A stretch of 64,000 nt of DNA from JBBRMW01 sp965246845 (GCA_965246845.1 CBDFFR010000014.1:124001-188000); one strand, 5' to 3'. Counted from the first letter of the stretch, positions 8,234 to 17,860 are shown. Notes: a model not told the origin generated them from the sequence alone. Made by a program: numbers and translations.

Positions 8234-9025
8234 ATTTCTATTTGGTGTGACTGTTTGCGTAGGGCTGGCAGGCGGCGCGGGCGGGACGTAAACCGTCTGC
8301 CCGGTGACGACCCGCGAGGGGTCCGCGAGGCAGTTGACCCGCTGGAGCGCATCGACACTCGTGCCATATTTCGCTGCGATGCGGAAATATGTCTCCCCGA
8401 CGGAGACTGTGTACTTCGTCCAGTCTGCCGGAACCTGACAGGCGCGCAGCGTTGACGTAACAGTTGCCGTGAATGTTGGGCTGGCTGTTGCTGTGGCGGT
8501 CGGCGTTTCCGTGGCGGTTGGTGTTGCGGTCGCTGGTTCAGTTTCAGTCGCTGTTTCGGTTGACGTGGGGCTGGCGGTCGGTGTGTCCGTGACTGCATCG
8601 GTCGCGATCACAATTTGCAGCGTTGCCGAAGCGGTGGTCGTCGGTAATGGAGGCGTCGCGCTGTTACGTGCCGCGAGCAGTAGGATAACCAGTATGACGG
8701 GCAGCGCGGCGAGCGCGATCAGTCGCGATGAAATGCGGCGCGGGGTCCTGATTGCTTCGGTGACGGGTGGCACTTCGAGCGGCTTCGCGAGCGTGCCTTC
8801 CGCGCGGATCGGGATCGGTGGACGCTTGACCGCCCCGGTATACACCGGGCAGAACCAGTGCCGCGCCCGCAAACAATATTCCGCTTGATATTCTGCTGTG
8901 ACGGGCAGCGCATCGCTCAGTTTGTGGCAGCGGTTTTCCGGGGATGGATAATTCAGCACCGAGTCGGGATCGCGCGCGGCGGCCAAAAACGGACAGATTT
9001 CGGGCATGGCGCGCGGTTCGGGCAT
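8231..9025 (-). CDS. Single-pass membrane protein with cytoplasmic Cys motif and extracellular LysM domain
   Basis: The protein has 264 residues. The N-terminal 60 residues carry four cysteines (C11, C33, C51, C59, the last in WFCPVY), which could bind a metal. Basic residues (RTPRR) precede one membrane helix (101-119), so the C-terminus should be outside. A Thr/Ala/Glu-rich linker (about 125-200) leads to one LysM domain (about 207-253: YTVSVGETYFRIAAKYGTS, VNCLADPSRVVTGQTVYVP), which binds peptidoglycan or a similar glycan. The role of the cysteine part is unknown. It is divergent from the propeller gene at 9112. Its 3' end abuts the terminator of the SH3 gene. Confidence 0.82.
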   Translation of the reverse strand: MPEPRAMPEICPFLAAARDPDSVLNYPSPENRCHKLSDALPVTAEYQAEYCLRARHWFCPVYTGAVKRPPIPIRAEGTLAKPLEVPPVTEAIRTPRRISSRLIALAALPVILVILLLAARNSATPPLPTTTASATLQIVIATDAVTDTPTASPTSTETATETEPATATPTATETPTATATASPTFTATVTSTLRACQVPADWTKYTVSVGETYFRIAAKYGTSVDALQRVNCLADPSRVVTGQTVYVPPAPPASPTQTVTPNRN

Positions 9026-9111
9026 CGGGGTTCCATCGCGTGGATTGTATCGGGGAGCGCACAGGATTATACCGCGCTTTGCAACCTTGACTCGCGCCGC
9101 TTGCAGCCTCT

Positions 9112-10626
9112 ATGATCTCAACAATGTTCAAACTGCTCTCCACCACACGCTTTCGACTGGCTGCCCTCGCTCTGCTGGGGCTGGCGGTGATCCTGCCCTG
9201 GCCGACGCACGGCTCCGATTGCAGCGGGTCGCCGCTCTCGCCGCGCCTGATGGCGGGTGGTGTCGCGCGGGCGGCCTACCTCGGCACGGGCGGCGTACTG
9301 GTGCGCAGCTTCCCCGGCGACGATGCGCGCTCAGTGGCGACCCTGCCCGAAGGAACCGCGCTGAACGTCGTGCGCGGTCCGACCTGCGCGGGCGGTCAAT
9401 ACTGGTGGCAGGTCGAAACGCTGATGGGGCAGCGCGGCTGGGCAGCGGAGAGCCGTGCCACGCCGGGTGGCTACGCGCTCGAACCCTGGCAAATCCTCGT
9501 TGATTTGATGCAGAAGGACGACTCCGGCTATAGCATGGTCCGCGCAAACAATGCGGGCTTGCTTACACGCCTGACGCGCTTCGAGGTCCCACGCCTGACG
9601 GAGACGATTGGGGAACTCTGGCCGCCGCAGGAAGTGCGCCCGCTCGACGAGGCGCTCGCGACGGTCCTGCGCGATTGCCCCGCGCAAGCCTATCTGCTCA
9701 ATCCACTGGTTGCGGGGCAAACCGCGCTCGATCCAGTCCCGGTCGAGACGGGACGCTATACCGCGTTCCCCTCGCCCGATGCGGCGCGGCTGCTGATTAT
9801 CCGGCATTTGTGGCGGTCGGTCGTGACCTGTCGCGGTGAGCCATCCGATACACACGGAATCGACCGCGTGAGCCTGATCGTCAACGGCGCAGAGCGCGTG
9901 CTGTTCGACATCCCGGCGAGCGCGCGGCTGCCCGGCTTGCCGCGCGAGGATACGGCGTTCAATCGTGTCGAAGCATTGGTTTGGTCGCCAGATAATCGTC
10001 ATGCGGTCGCGACGGTGCGATACGGCGAACGGACGCGGCTCGTGTTGCTCGATACGCAGGATGGAAGCGTGGCGAGCCTCGATGAAGGGCTGTACCCGGC
10101 ATGGTTCCCGGATGGCGAGCGCATGGCGTGGCTGCGCTTCGATAGCGCGGTCGTCAACCTGATCACGGCACGCAAGGATGGCGGCGGGCGACAGACAATT
10201 GCGCTCCCGGCCTCGCTCGATTACACGAAAAGCTGCTTCGCGCCGCTGTGGAACGTCCAGGTGACGTGGCTGCTCGTCCCGACGCGCGAGGCGGGCTGCA
10301 AGGCGGCGGTCGCTATCGACCTCGCGAAACGGCAGGCGTTCGCGCCGCTGCCGATCCCCGAAGGTGCAAATAGCCCGTCGTGGATTTTGGGGGATAGTGC
10401 GCTGCTGTGGCCGCGCGTGAATGGCGACGCGCTGGAGTTCGTCGTGCAATTGCTCACGGGCGAAACGCGCATCCTCTCCGCGACTATGGACGCGGGTGAA
10501 ACGCTGGACGCGCTGCGTATATTCCCCGGTGGACACGCGGCGCTGGTCGCGTTGCGCGGGGGGAAGGCGGCGCGTTATTTGCTGCTGTCGTTCGAGCCGG
10601 ATGGTGTTCGCACGCTAGTCCCGTAG
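9112..10626 (+). CDS. Secreted SH3 plus beta-propeller-like protein
   Basis: The protein has 504 residues. A signal peptide or anchor (hydrophobic 13-30) is followed by an SH3-like module with GGVLVRSFPGDDARSVATLPEGTALNV and WWQVETLMGQRGWAAES. Then come repeated blades of the TolB/WD40-like type (VEALVWSPDNRHAVATVRY, LYPAWFPDGERMAWLRF, SPSWILGDSALLWP). It is likely a surface-associated scaffold or sensor; no enzyme motif is seen. An in-frame ATG at 9124 is an equally good start. It converges with the LCP gene, with only 1 base between stops. Confidence 0.8.
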   Translation: MISTMFKLLSTTRFRLAALALLGLAVILPWPTHGSDCSGSPLSPRLMAGGVARAAYLGTGGVLVRSFPGDDARSVATLPEGTALNVVRGPTCAGGQYWWQVETLMGQRGWAAESRATPGGYALEPWQILVDLMQKDDSGYSMVRANNAGLLTRLTRFEVPRLTETIGELWPPQEVRPLDEALATVLRDCPAQAYLLNPLVAGQTALDPVPVETGRYTAFPSPDAARLLIIRHLWRSVVTCRGEPSDTHGIDRVSLIVNGAERVLFDIPASARLPGLPREDTAFNRVEALVWSPDNRHAVATVRYGERTRLVLLDTQDGSVASLDEGLYPAWFPDGERMAWLRFDSAVVNLITARKDGGGRQTIALPASLDYTKSCFAPLWNVQVTWLLVPTREAGCKAAVAIDLAKRQAFAPLPIPEGANSPSWILGDSALLWPRVNGDALEFVVQLLTGETRILSATMDAGETLDALRIFPGGHAALVALRGGKAARYLLLSFEPDGVRTLVP

Positions 10627-10627
10627 A

Positions 10628-12199
10628 TTACGGGCTGCGCCCGACCGAATTCCCCGCCTGAAACGTGCAGCTTGTATAATCATCCTTGATGACCAGCCGG
10701 AAATCGGCGCTGGCGTTCGGGTCCGGTGCGGATTGTACCTGCGTTGAGCGCAGCGCGAAAATGCGCGTGAGCGCGCCCAGGCTGCCCGGCTTGGCTTTTC
10801 CGGTGAAGTCATAAAGCGTGGTGCGCGCCTGTGCCTCGTCGTCCCATTCGCCTTTCAGGATGGGCGTGAAGCCTTCCCACGCGAGGCGCGAGGCCGCGAC
10901 CTGATCCCAATCCGCGTGTGAACTGCCGTTGTAGACTTCGATCACAGGCTTTTCCACGTTGAGCGCGTTTCCGGTCGGCGGGGTATAGAAACGCATCATC
11001 AATGTGCGGATCGCCTCACGCTGCGGCATGAGTACCATCGCGCCCGCCTCGCTGGTTGCATCCGTGACGGCGGGCGGTCCGATCACGTAGCTGCGCAGTC
11101 GCGAGGAGTCGATTTGCCCCGCGAGCGGCAGCAGCGACAACACATCTCCCAGATTCAAATTGGTGTCCACGATCTTTGTGAGTTCCGGCCAGAGCATCGG
11201 CAGCGTCTGCAAGAGGCCGCCTTCGGTCGCCTTGCGGAAGACCGCGCGCAAAACAAGCTGCTGCCGCCGCGCCCGGTCGAAGTCGCTGGTCGTCTCGCGA
11301 GAGCGCGCATACCACAGCGCCGATGCGCCATCGAAATGGTTCACGCCGACCGGGAGCGTCGTCCACGCATAATTCGACTCGACGCCTTCCTTACGCCCCG
11401 CGATCACCCGGTAATCGTTGAGGCGGCAATCATTCGCGACATCCACGCCGCCGATCCCGTCGATAAGTTGCTTGAACCCCACGAAGTTCACGCGCGCGTA
11501 ACGATGGATCGGGATGCCCGTATACCATGTAACTGTGCTGCGCAGCAGGTCGATCCCGCCGCCCGGCCATTTCATGAAATCGCCGTATTCCGCCGCCGTG
11601 TTGATCCGGTCGAAGCCGTGCTTCTGGATATATACATAAAGATCACGCGGGATGGAGAGCATCGCGACGGTTTGCGTCGTCCGGTTGATCGAGACGATGA
11701 GCAGCGTATCCGTGCGGTAATCGCCTTCGCCGGGGCGCTTGTCGCTCCCGATCAGCAGAATATTGAAATAATCGTTGTCGCCGGGCGGGATAGCGGCGGC
11801 GGGCGCAGGGACCCCGGATGGCGGAAGCGCGGTCGGAGTTGGGCTGACGGCGCGCGAAGGTGTAAAGGTCGGTGTGATTGTGGGCGTGCGGGTGCGCGTT
11901 GGCGGGAGTGGCGTCCATGTCCCGGTTGCGGTGTCGCGGGGTCCCGGCGTGAAGGTATCGAGCGGTGCATCGGTCGGCGCAGGCGTCCAGCTTGGCGGGA
12001 GCGTGAGCATGGAAGGCGCGGTCGGGGCTTGTGGCGTCGGCTGCAATGTCCAATCGAGTGCAACAGCGGCGGCGCGCGTGACGGGTTGCGCACGCTCGTT
12101 CGCGCTGTAAACCGTGTAGCGCACGCCGACGACGATCAGCGCCGCAACGATCAGCAGGGCGAGGGTGGTGAGGGTCATCAGCAGGGGGTCGCGCTTCAT
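10628..12199 (-). CDS. LytR-CpsA-Psr (LCP) family cell-wall glycopolymer transferase
   Basis: The protein has 523 residues. It has a short cytoplasmic N-terminus, one membrane helix (about 8-28), a Thr/Pro-rich linker (about 50-140) and then the LCP domain (about 143-300). The domain shows NILLIGSDKRPGEGDYRTDT, MLSIPRDLYVYI and HFDGASALWYARSRETTSDFDRARRQQ, including the Arg/Asp residues that bind the polyprenyl pyrophosphate. A LytR C-terminal domain follows (VEVYNGSS-type, about 400-490). LCP enzymes move polyprenyl-linked glycans onto peptidoglycan or proteins on the outer face of the membrane. Read leftward; no operon partner is seen. Confidence 0.92.
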   Translation of the reverse strand: MKRDPLLMTLTTLALLIVAALIVVGVRYTVYSANERAQPVTRAAAVALDWTLQPTPQAPTAPSMLTLPPSWTPAPTDAPLDTFTPGPRDTATGTWTPLPPTRTRTPTITPTFTPSRAVSPTPTALPPSGVPAPAAAIPPGDNDYFNILLIGSDKRPGEGDYRTDTLLIVSINRTTQTVAMLSIPRDLYVYIQKHGFDRINTAAEYGDFMKWPGGGIDLLRSTVTWYTGIPIHRYARVNFVGFKQLIDGIGGVDVANDCRLNDYRVIAGRKEGVESNYAWTTLPVGVNHFDGASALWYARSRETTSDFDRARRQQLVLRAVFRKATEGGLLQTLPMLWPELTKIVDTNLNLGDVLSLLPLAGQIDSSRLRSYVIGPPAVTDATSEAGAMVLMPQREAIRTLMMRFYTPPTGNALNVEKPVIEVYNGSSHADWDQVAASRLAWEGFTPILKGEWDDEAQARTTLYDFTGKAKPGSLGALTRIFALRSTQVQSAPDPNASADFRLVIKDDYTSCTFQAGNSVGRSP

Positions 12200-12333
12200 G
12201 CCTGCGGATTATAGCGCGGGTGGCGTCGTTGTGTGATCCTGCGGTTAAGGATGTGTGAGACGAACGGCAATCCTTGTCTCACTCGCTGTTTGCGCTACAC
12301 TCTGGCCGTGACGTGGAACAGGAGTTGCCAGTT

Positions 12334-12720
12334 ATGAAACTTCGCGGCAAAATGCGGTTTGTGGTCGCCTTCATTGTCAGCGCTTTCGTGTTCTACATTG
12401 CCGTTATTACGAACTTCACACCGACCATAATTTCTTATAAATCGCCTGTTGATGTGGATGTTACGCGCTTTCCACACCCGCTCACCGTCATTATCGCCAC
12501 GCTAATTGTTCAGGCGGTCTGGTATGGCATGTATCGCTGGTATCGGCGCGATCCGGTCAAGCACGCGCTTTCGACCCTGAATGAGGCCGAACGGCGGGCG
12601 CTCTTGCACGAACTCACGCGCGAGACTCCGCTGCGTCTGCACACCGACGATGGCGAATTACTGGATTTACAAGCTGAAGACGCGCCGCCACGCAAGCGCA
12701 AACGTGAGATGGCAGAATAG
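12334..12720 (+). CDS. Small two-helix membrane protein of unknown function
   Basis: This 128-residue protein has two membrane helices (about residues 8-28 and 50-68) and a charged cytoplasmic tail with repeated Arg/Glu and a KRKRE end. The tail reads LNEAERRALLHELTRETPLRLHTDDGELLDLQ. I chose ATG 12334, which has AGGAG 9 bases upstream; an upstream in-frame start at 12274 has no ribosome site. I do not recognise the family. It converges with the next gene, with 3 bases between stops. Confidence 0.7.
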   Translation: MKLRGKMRFVVAFIVSAFVFYIAVITNFTPTIISYKSPVDVDVTRFPHPLTVIIATLIVQAVWYGMYRWYRRDPVKHALSTLNEAERRALLHELTRETPLRLHTDDGELLDLQAEDAPPRKRKREMAE

Positions 12721-12723
12721 ACG

Positions 12724-13293
12724 CTACGGCGTATTGGCAGGCTGCGCTTTTTGCGCAGCGAGGCGTTGTTTATACTGCGCAAGCCGCACCAACATATTCC
12801 ACGCATTGTTTGTCGCGACTAGCAGGATCGGGATGACACCCCAGACAAGCCAGTATAGCTTCGAGATGTCTCCGCTCAACAACGTGAGCGATACGTAGAT
12901 AAGCAGCGCTGAACTGGCGAACGGCACTTGCCATAATAAAAAGCGCAATTGAAATCGCCCCGGTGCGTGCTTGCGCATTTCGCGATAGCGCTTGATGCTC
13001 GTTTCGACCGAGCGAAAAGATTGAAAAATTGCGACGGCGAGTAGCGGGATACCAATCCCTGAGGGGGACGCATCGGCGCTCGTCATCACGAGAGAAATGA
13101 CCAATACGGATACAAAATTGAGCAGCGTTCCCTCAGCCAGTTCGCGCACACGGCTATCGACACTATCACTGAACAGGTCGATATGCAGCGACACCGCGAT
13201 GAACAGCAATCCGGTGAGGGTCGCCGCCGCACCGCCCGCGAGAATGTAGAAGTTTTGCCATTTTGCGACAGCTTGTGCGAACGTGTTTTCCAT
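12724..13293 (-). CDS. Four-helix membrane protein of unknown function
   Basis: This 189-residue protein has four predicted membrane helices (about 17-35, 56-76, 78-92 and 115-160 as a pair). It starts FYILAGGAAATLTGLLFIAVSL, a pattern seen in uncharacterised bacterial membrane proteins in which the first helix is Gly/Ala/Thr rich. No catalytic motif is seen. It lies downstream of the aldolase/dehydrogenase gene on the same strand, but a 60-base gap and unrelated content make a shared role doubtful. Confidence 0.7.
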   Translation of the reverse strand: MENTFAQAVAKWQNFYILAGGAAATLTGLLFIAVSLHIDLFSDSVDSRVRELAEGTLLNFVSVLVISLVMTSADASPSGIGIPLLAVAIFQSFRSVETSIKRYREMRKHAPGRFQLRFLLWQVPFASSALLIYVSLTLLSGDISKLYWLVWGVIPILLVATNNAWNMLVRLAQYKQRLAAQKAQPANTP

Positions 13294-13354
13294 CGGATGC
13301 GGCCTCGTGAAGGGGATAGTACGCGACTATCCCCATGATATTACTCCGCGAAAG

Positions 13355-15421
13355 TTAGCGCACGTAAGCCAGCGGCACACCGCCATCCACCGTCAGAATT
13401 CCGCCCGTCGTCTTTGCGCTCTTGTTCGTGCTGAAGAACAGGATCGACTCCGCGATGTCTTCCGGCAGGATACTCACCTTGAGCGTATTGCGCTTGCGAT
13501 AGAACTCATCCAGCTCTTCCGGCTTGATGCCATAGGTCGCCGCGCGCTCTTCGCGCCAGTTGCCATCCCATATCCCGGAGCCTTGCAGCACCGCATCGGG
13601 CAGCACGGAGTTTACGCGCACGCTGATTGCGCCGCCTTCTTCCGCGAGGCAGCGTGCGAGGTGAATTTCTGCTGCTTTCGCCGCGCTATAGGCTGATGCG
13701 TTCTTGCCGGACGCGAGGCTGTTTTTGCTCCCGACGAAGACCAGCCGCCCGCCCATGCCCTGCGCCTTCCATAGCCGGAACGCCTCACGCGAGACGAGAA
13801 AGTATCCTGTGCCGAGGATCGCCATGTTGCGGTTCCAATCCGCGAGCGTCGTATCTTCAATCGAAGCGCTGCTCGCGATTCCCGCGTTACTGACCACGAT
13901 GTCCACGCCGCCATAGCTCAGGACCGCGTGCTTGAACGCATCCTGCACCGCCGTCTCGCTCGTCACGTCGCACTTGATATAGGTCGCGCGCCGGAAGCCG
14001 CTACGCTTGATGATCTCTTCGGCGGTCGCCTTCGCGCCTTCCTCGTTGATGTCGGCGATGACGACGTGCGCGCCTTCCTGCGCCAGCCGGATCGCCGTAG
14101 CGCGTCCAATACCACTGGCCGCGCCCGTGATGAAAGCGACTTGCCCGGTCAGGTCACGATCCGGCGGGCGCTGCTTGAGTTTATACAGTTCCAGCGGCCA
14201 ATATTCGATCCCGAACGCCTCCGCGCTGGTCAGGCTGACGAAACTTTCCAGCGCTTCTGCCGCACCGATGACCGAAATCGCGCGGTGATAAAGCTGGTTG
14301 GAGACATCCGCGCCCTGCGCATCTTTCCCGGTCGTGATCATGCCGAGGCCGGGGATCAGGATCACGCGCGGGCTGGCATCGCCGATCTGGTCGAAACCGC
14401 GCTTGTTCTTCTCGAAATAGTCTGACTTGTAGCGTTCGCGATAATCCGCGACCCCGGCTGCAATCGCCCCCTTGAGCGTATCCGCGCCGCTGGTCGGGTC
14501 CCAATCAATGAAAAGCGGCTGGCGCTTGACGTGAACGAGATGATCCGGGCAGGCAGCCCCTTCCTGGCTGACGGTCGGCGTCTTTTCGCGGCCTGCGTAA
14601 TCGCGCGCGGCGTCCGTCTCGTCAACCATGAGGATCGTCGGGCGCTCTGCGGAAACGGCAGCGCGGATCAACGGCAAGACTTCGGCCAGCACTTCACGGC
14701 GCTTTTCCGGCGCGAGCGGCTCCACTTTCAGCACGCCGAACACGGATTTGCCGCGCTGCTTATCCGCGATGTAATCTTCCGCTTCCTGAATGATGCGGAT
14801 CGCCGTGTTGTACGACGATTTGCTATCCGGTCCCCACGTTACGAGGCCGTGCTTGCCCATTACCACGCATTCGATGTTTAGGTTATCGATGACCTTCTGA
14901 CCGATCCACTTGCTCAGGGTGAACCCCGGCTGAATGTAGGGAACCCACGCCATCCGGTCGCCATAAATCTTGCGCGGCGTGTCCTCGCCGGAAGGCGTGC
15001 AGGCGATGCTAATAATCGCGTCCGGGTGCGTGTGATCGACGTGCGGGAATGGTACGAAAGCGTGCAGCAGCGTTTCGATGGATTGGCGCGGACGCCCCGG
15101 CTCGATAGCGCAACGCTCCAGATAGGCGACCATCTCTTCATCAGGCATTGCCTCGCGTGCGAATAGCGGATCGACTTCATCCAGCTTCAAACCCGCAAAA
15201 CCGCGCTCGGTGATGTCCGCGATGTCGGAGCCGGAGCCTTTGACCCACAGCACCCGAACATGCCGCCCGACGTGATCCTTGAACAAGACTTTGGCGCTCG
15301 TGTTGCCGCCATAGATATTGACCACTGTGCGATCCGAGCCGAGCAGCCGCGAGCGATAGACCAGCCCATCGAAATCGGGCATTTTCGCGGCGTCGGCGTC
15401 ATTCCACAAATTTTTTGGCAT
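13355..15421 (-). CDS. Bifunctional class II aldolase / short-chain dehydrogenase (rhamnulose-phosphate aldolase-ADH type)
   Basis: The protein has 688 residues with two enzymes fused. The N-terminal 400 residues form a class II aldolase/adducin domain: VNIYGGNTSAK, WVKGSGSDIADI, and FVPFPHVDHTHPDAII with metal-ligand histidines, then MGKHGLVTWG. From about residue 430 comes an SDR domain: FITGAASGIGRAT for NAD(P), VSNAGIA, the catalytic Ser in FVGSKNSLAS and YSAAKAAE (YxxxK). Relatives cleave rhamnulose 1-phosphate (or a similar ketose phosphate) and oxidise the lactaldehyde released. The actual sugar is uncertain here, because no rhamnose isomerase or kinase is near. It follows GH65 on the same strand after a 264-base gap holding repeats, so co-regulation by the LacI protein is possible but not shown. 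Confidence 0.9.
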   Translation of the reverse strand: MPKNLWNDADAAKMPDFDGLVYRSRLLGSDRTVVNIYGGNTSAKVLFKDHVGRHVRVLWVKGSGSDIADITERGFAGLKLDEVDPLFAREAMPDEEMVAYLERCAIEPGRPRQSIETLLHAFVPFPHVDHTHPDAIISIACTPSGEDTPRKIYGDRMAWVPYIQPGFTLSKWIGQKVIDNLNIECVVMGKHGLVTWGPDSKSSYNTAIRIIQEAEDYIADKQRGKSVFGVLKVEPLAPEKRREVLAEVLPLIRAAVSAERPTILMVDETDAARDYAGREKTPTVSQEGAACPDHLVHVKRQPLFIDWDPTSGADTLKGAIAAGVADYRERYKSDYFEKNKRGFDQIGDASPRVILIPGLGMITTGKDAQGADVSNQLYHRAISVIGAAEALESFVSLTSAEAFGIEYWPLELYKLKQRPPDRDLTGQVAFITGAASGIGRATAIRLAQEGAHVVIADINEEGAKATAEEIIKRSGFRRATYIKCDVTSETAVQDAFKHAVLSYGGVDIVVSNAGIASSASIEDTTLADWNRNMAILGTGYFLVSREAFRLWKAQGMGGRLVFVGSKNSLASGKNASAYSAAKAAEIHLARCLAEEGGAISVRVNSVLPDAVLQGSGIWDGNWREERAATYGIKPEELDEFYRKRNTLKVSILPEDIAESILFFSTNKSAKTTGGILTVDGGVPLAYVR

Positions 15422-15510
15422 TCTGTTTTCTCGGTCCTCGTTACTGGAAAATCGATTGCGCGACTACTATTCTAACGAGGACAGCGTAGCGCGGCTACCG
15501 AATCGGAAGA

Positions 15511-15660
15511 CGGGTCGGGCTAGCCCCTACACCGGAACGCGATTGTCTTTGTAGGGGCGGACCTGCGTGTCCGCCCAAAAATGGAAGATTGGTCGGGCAA
15601 GCCGCGACCCATACACCGGAACATGAATGTTTTTGTAGGGGCGGACCGATGTGTCCGCCC
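15511..15660. repeat. Composite palindromic repeats between GH65 and aldolase genes
   Basis: Two near-copies of a module (GGTCGGGC..GCC, 'acaccggaacgcgattgt' linker, GTAGGGGCGGACC-N4-TGTCCGCCC) are arranged in tandem. The linker also recurs at 37330-37424 and 38751-38868. The element separates two same-strand sugar genes and may reduce readthrough. Confidence 0.75.
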
Positions 15661-15685
15661 ACAATTTTCACCGCGATTCGTGCAG

Positions 15686-17860
15686 CTACGCCTCGTTCGT
15701 CAGCTTGATCGTCTTCTGCACGCCGCGATGGACGATGCGGAATTGAACTGTCTTCCAATAGGGCGGCAGGTGCGGATCGAGCGCGAATGTGTCTCCGTCG
15801 AGGTGCAGCCCCGCGAACCCGAACACGAGCGCCTGCCACAGCCCACCCGCCGCCGCCGCATGGATGCCATCGCGCACGTTGCCCTTGTTGTCTTCGAGGT
15901 CAATCGTCCCGCCGTGCATGAACAGGTCATACGCCTCATCCGTCAGGCCGAGCCGCGCGGCGACCCAGGCGTGCATCGTCGGACTGAGCGATGAGCCGTG
16001 ATCGACCAGTGGATAGTAATACTGCCAGTTGCGTAGCCGGGCGGCGTAATCCCCGACCGCTTCCGGCAGAAGCGCCGTCAGCATCACGACATCGGCTTGC
16101 TTGATTGCCTTCACGCTCTGGATTTCCTCGTGTCCGATGATCGCATCGATGTTCGTGGTCTTCGGCTTCCAATAGGCAAGATTGATCGGCTTGAGGTTGA
16201 AGAAACCATCGAATTGCTCCAGCACGCCGAGGCCGGGGTCCTGCGGGATGTACATCTTCGCGATGATGTCGCGCCACTTGTCGAGCCGCTCCGGGGTGAT
16301 ATGCAGCCGTTCACGGAGCGCGGTGGACTGCATCGGGAAATGTGTTTCCAGCCAGCTCAATACATCCAGCGCGGAACGCAAGTGCCAGCGCGCCACGCTG
16401 TTCGTGAAGACGCTGTTGTTGATGTTTTCGTGGTATTCATCCGGTCCGATCTGCATCGGCAGTTCGTAGCGGTCGTGTTCCGGCTTCCATTCAGCGCGCG
16501 TCCCCCAGAACACGGCGGTATCGAGGAAAATCTCCGCGCCATAATTCACGAAAAACTCTTCGTCGTCGGTCCACTTCCAATACTGCAGGACCGCGTAAGC
16601 CACATCCGTCGAGATATGCTGTTCTGTGTCGCCCGTCCAGATGCGGATGCGCGATCCGTCCGGGAGCGGGTTGGTCCAGCGCGGCGTCGTCTCTTCGCCC
16701 GTGTCGGTGCTTTCCCACGCATACATTGCGCCTTCGTACCCGGCTTCCTTCGCCTTGTTCCGTGCGCCTTGCAGCGTGTGATAGCGGTACATCAGCAGGT
16801 TGCGCGCAATCTTCGGCTGCGTGAGCGTGAGCAGCGGGACCATGAACAATTCGGTATCCCAGAAGACATGCCCCTTGTAGCCAGGTCCGCTGAGGGTTTT
16901 CGCGCCGATGCTCACGCGCTCGTCGTCGCGCGGCGCGGCGATCAGAATATGGTAGGTGCAGAAGCGGATCGCGCGCTGTGCCAGTTCGTCGCCCTCGATC
17001 ACAACATCGGAACTATGCCAGTAGGTATCCCACGCCTGCTTTTGCTCAATCAGCAGTGCGTCGAAGCCGAGCGTCACGGCGGTATCGAGCGAGCGCCGCG
17101 CGGCTGCGGTCGGGTCGGCGGCATCGCGCGTGCTGTGGATCGCGGTATAGCGCTCGAAGACGACCTCTTCCTCGCGTTCGACCGATACCACGAATTGCAC
17201 AGCGGGGCGCGTCGCGTCGCCGTTCTCGATTGATTCCTGTGCGCCCTTCATCGCGCGCAGTTCGGATAGCACCGTCACGCCGTAGCCACTCTGCCCTGCG
17301 ACGTTGTACAGACCGAAGCGCGCCCCATCGATCAGCGGCGTCTGTTCCTTCCAGTGCTGCACACCCTCGTTGGTCGCGGTCCCATCGACCCACGCCCTCG
17401 CACGGATTTCCGTTTGTCCGGTCAGCGCGCGGATGCGGATGCGCTGCACAAGCAGATGTTCGCGCGCGAGGCTCGCGAAGCGCTCAAACTTGATTGTGAC
17501 GACTGCACCGTGACCATTCGACCATAAAATCTCGCGCGTGAGCAACCCGCTCTTCATGTTCAGTGCGTGGCGATAACCGAGGACCTTGCCCGCCTGCATA
17601 TTGAACACCTCGCCGTTGATTGTAATCCCTAGCGAGAGCGGGTTGGGCAACACGATCAACTCCGGGACGAGCTGCCCCGCCGCGTGGTCATAGACGCCGT
17701 GAACGATAGTCGAGGCGAGTTCGCCGGGATAGCCTTCCTCGAAGCTGGCACGCACGCCCATATAGCCATTGCCGACCGTGTAAATCGTCTCGGTGTGGTG
17801 CAGTTTGCCGGGGTTGAAGGGCGCTTCGTACAGCTCCCAGGAGCGTTCAATCGGGTTCAT
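15686..17860 (-). CDS. Glycoside hydrolase family 65 disaccharide phosphorylase
   Basis: The protein has 724 residues, the usual size. An N-terminal beta-sandwich domain (from GNGYMGVRASFEEGYPGE) is followed by an (alpha/alpha)6 barrel with FWDTELFMVPLL, the catalytic general acid Glu in MQIGPDEYHENINN, and the phosphate-site motif HGSSLSPTMHAW. That last motif points to phosphorolysis of a glucose disaccharide (maltose, trehalose, kojibiose or nigerose type) to beta-glucose 1-phosphate rather than hydrolysis. The linkage cannot be read by eye. The start is ATG 17860, which overlaps the LacI stop by ATGA and has AAGGA upstream, so translation is coupled to the repressor. No beta-phosphoglucomutase is adjacent. 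Confidence 0.92.
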   Translation of the reverse strand: MNPIERSWELYEAPFNPGKLHHTETIYTVGNGYMGVRASFEEGYPGELASTIVHGVYDHAAGQLVPELIVLPNPLSLGITINGEVFNMQAGKVLGYRHALNMKSGLLTREILWSNGHGAVVTIKFERFASLAREHLLVQRIRIRALTGQTEIRARAWVDGTATNEGVQHWKEQTPLIDGARFGLYNVAGQSGYGVTVLSELRAMKGAQESIENGDATRPAVQFVVSVEREEEVVFERYTAIHSTRDAADPTAAARRSLDTAVTLGFDALLIEQKQAWDTYWHSSDVVIEGDELAQRAIRFCTYHILIAAPRDDERVSIGAKTLSGPGYKGHVFWDTELFMVPLLTLTQPKIARNLLMYRYHTLQGARNKAKEAGYEGAMYAWESTDTGEETTPRWTNPLPDGSRIRIWTGDTEQHISTDVAYAVLQYWKWTDDEEFFVNYGAEIFLDTAVFWGTRAEWKPEHDRYELPMQIGPDEYHENINNSVFTNSVARWHLRSALDVLSWLETHFPMQSTALRERLHITPERLDKWRDIIAKMYIPQDPGLGVLEQFDGFFNLKPINLAYWKPKTTNIDAIIGHEEIQSVKAIKQADVVMLTALLPEAVGDYAARLRNWQYYYPLVDHGSSLSPTMHAWVAARLGLTDEAYDLFMHGGTIDLEDNKGNVRDGIHAAAAGGLWQALVFGFAGLHLDGDTFALDPHLPPYWKTVQFRIVHRGVQKTIKLTNEA

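Noticed and set aside
16097..17233. Long plus-strand frame opposite the GH65 gene
   Set aside because: Antisense shadow; the GH65 frame has all catalytic motifs.
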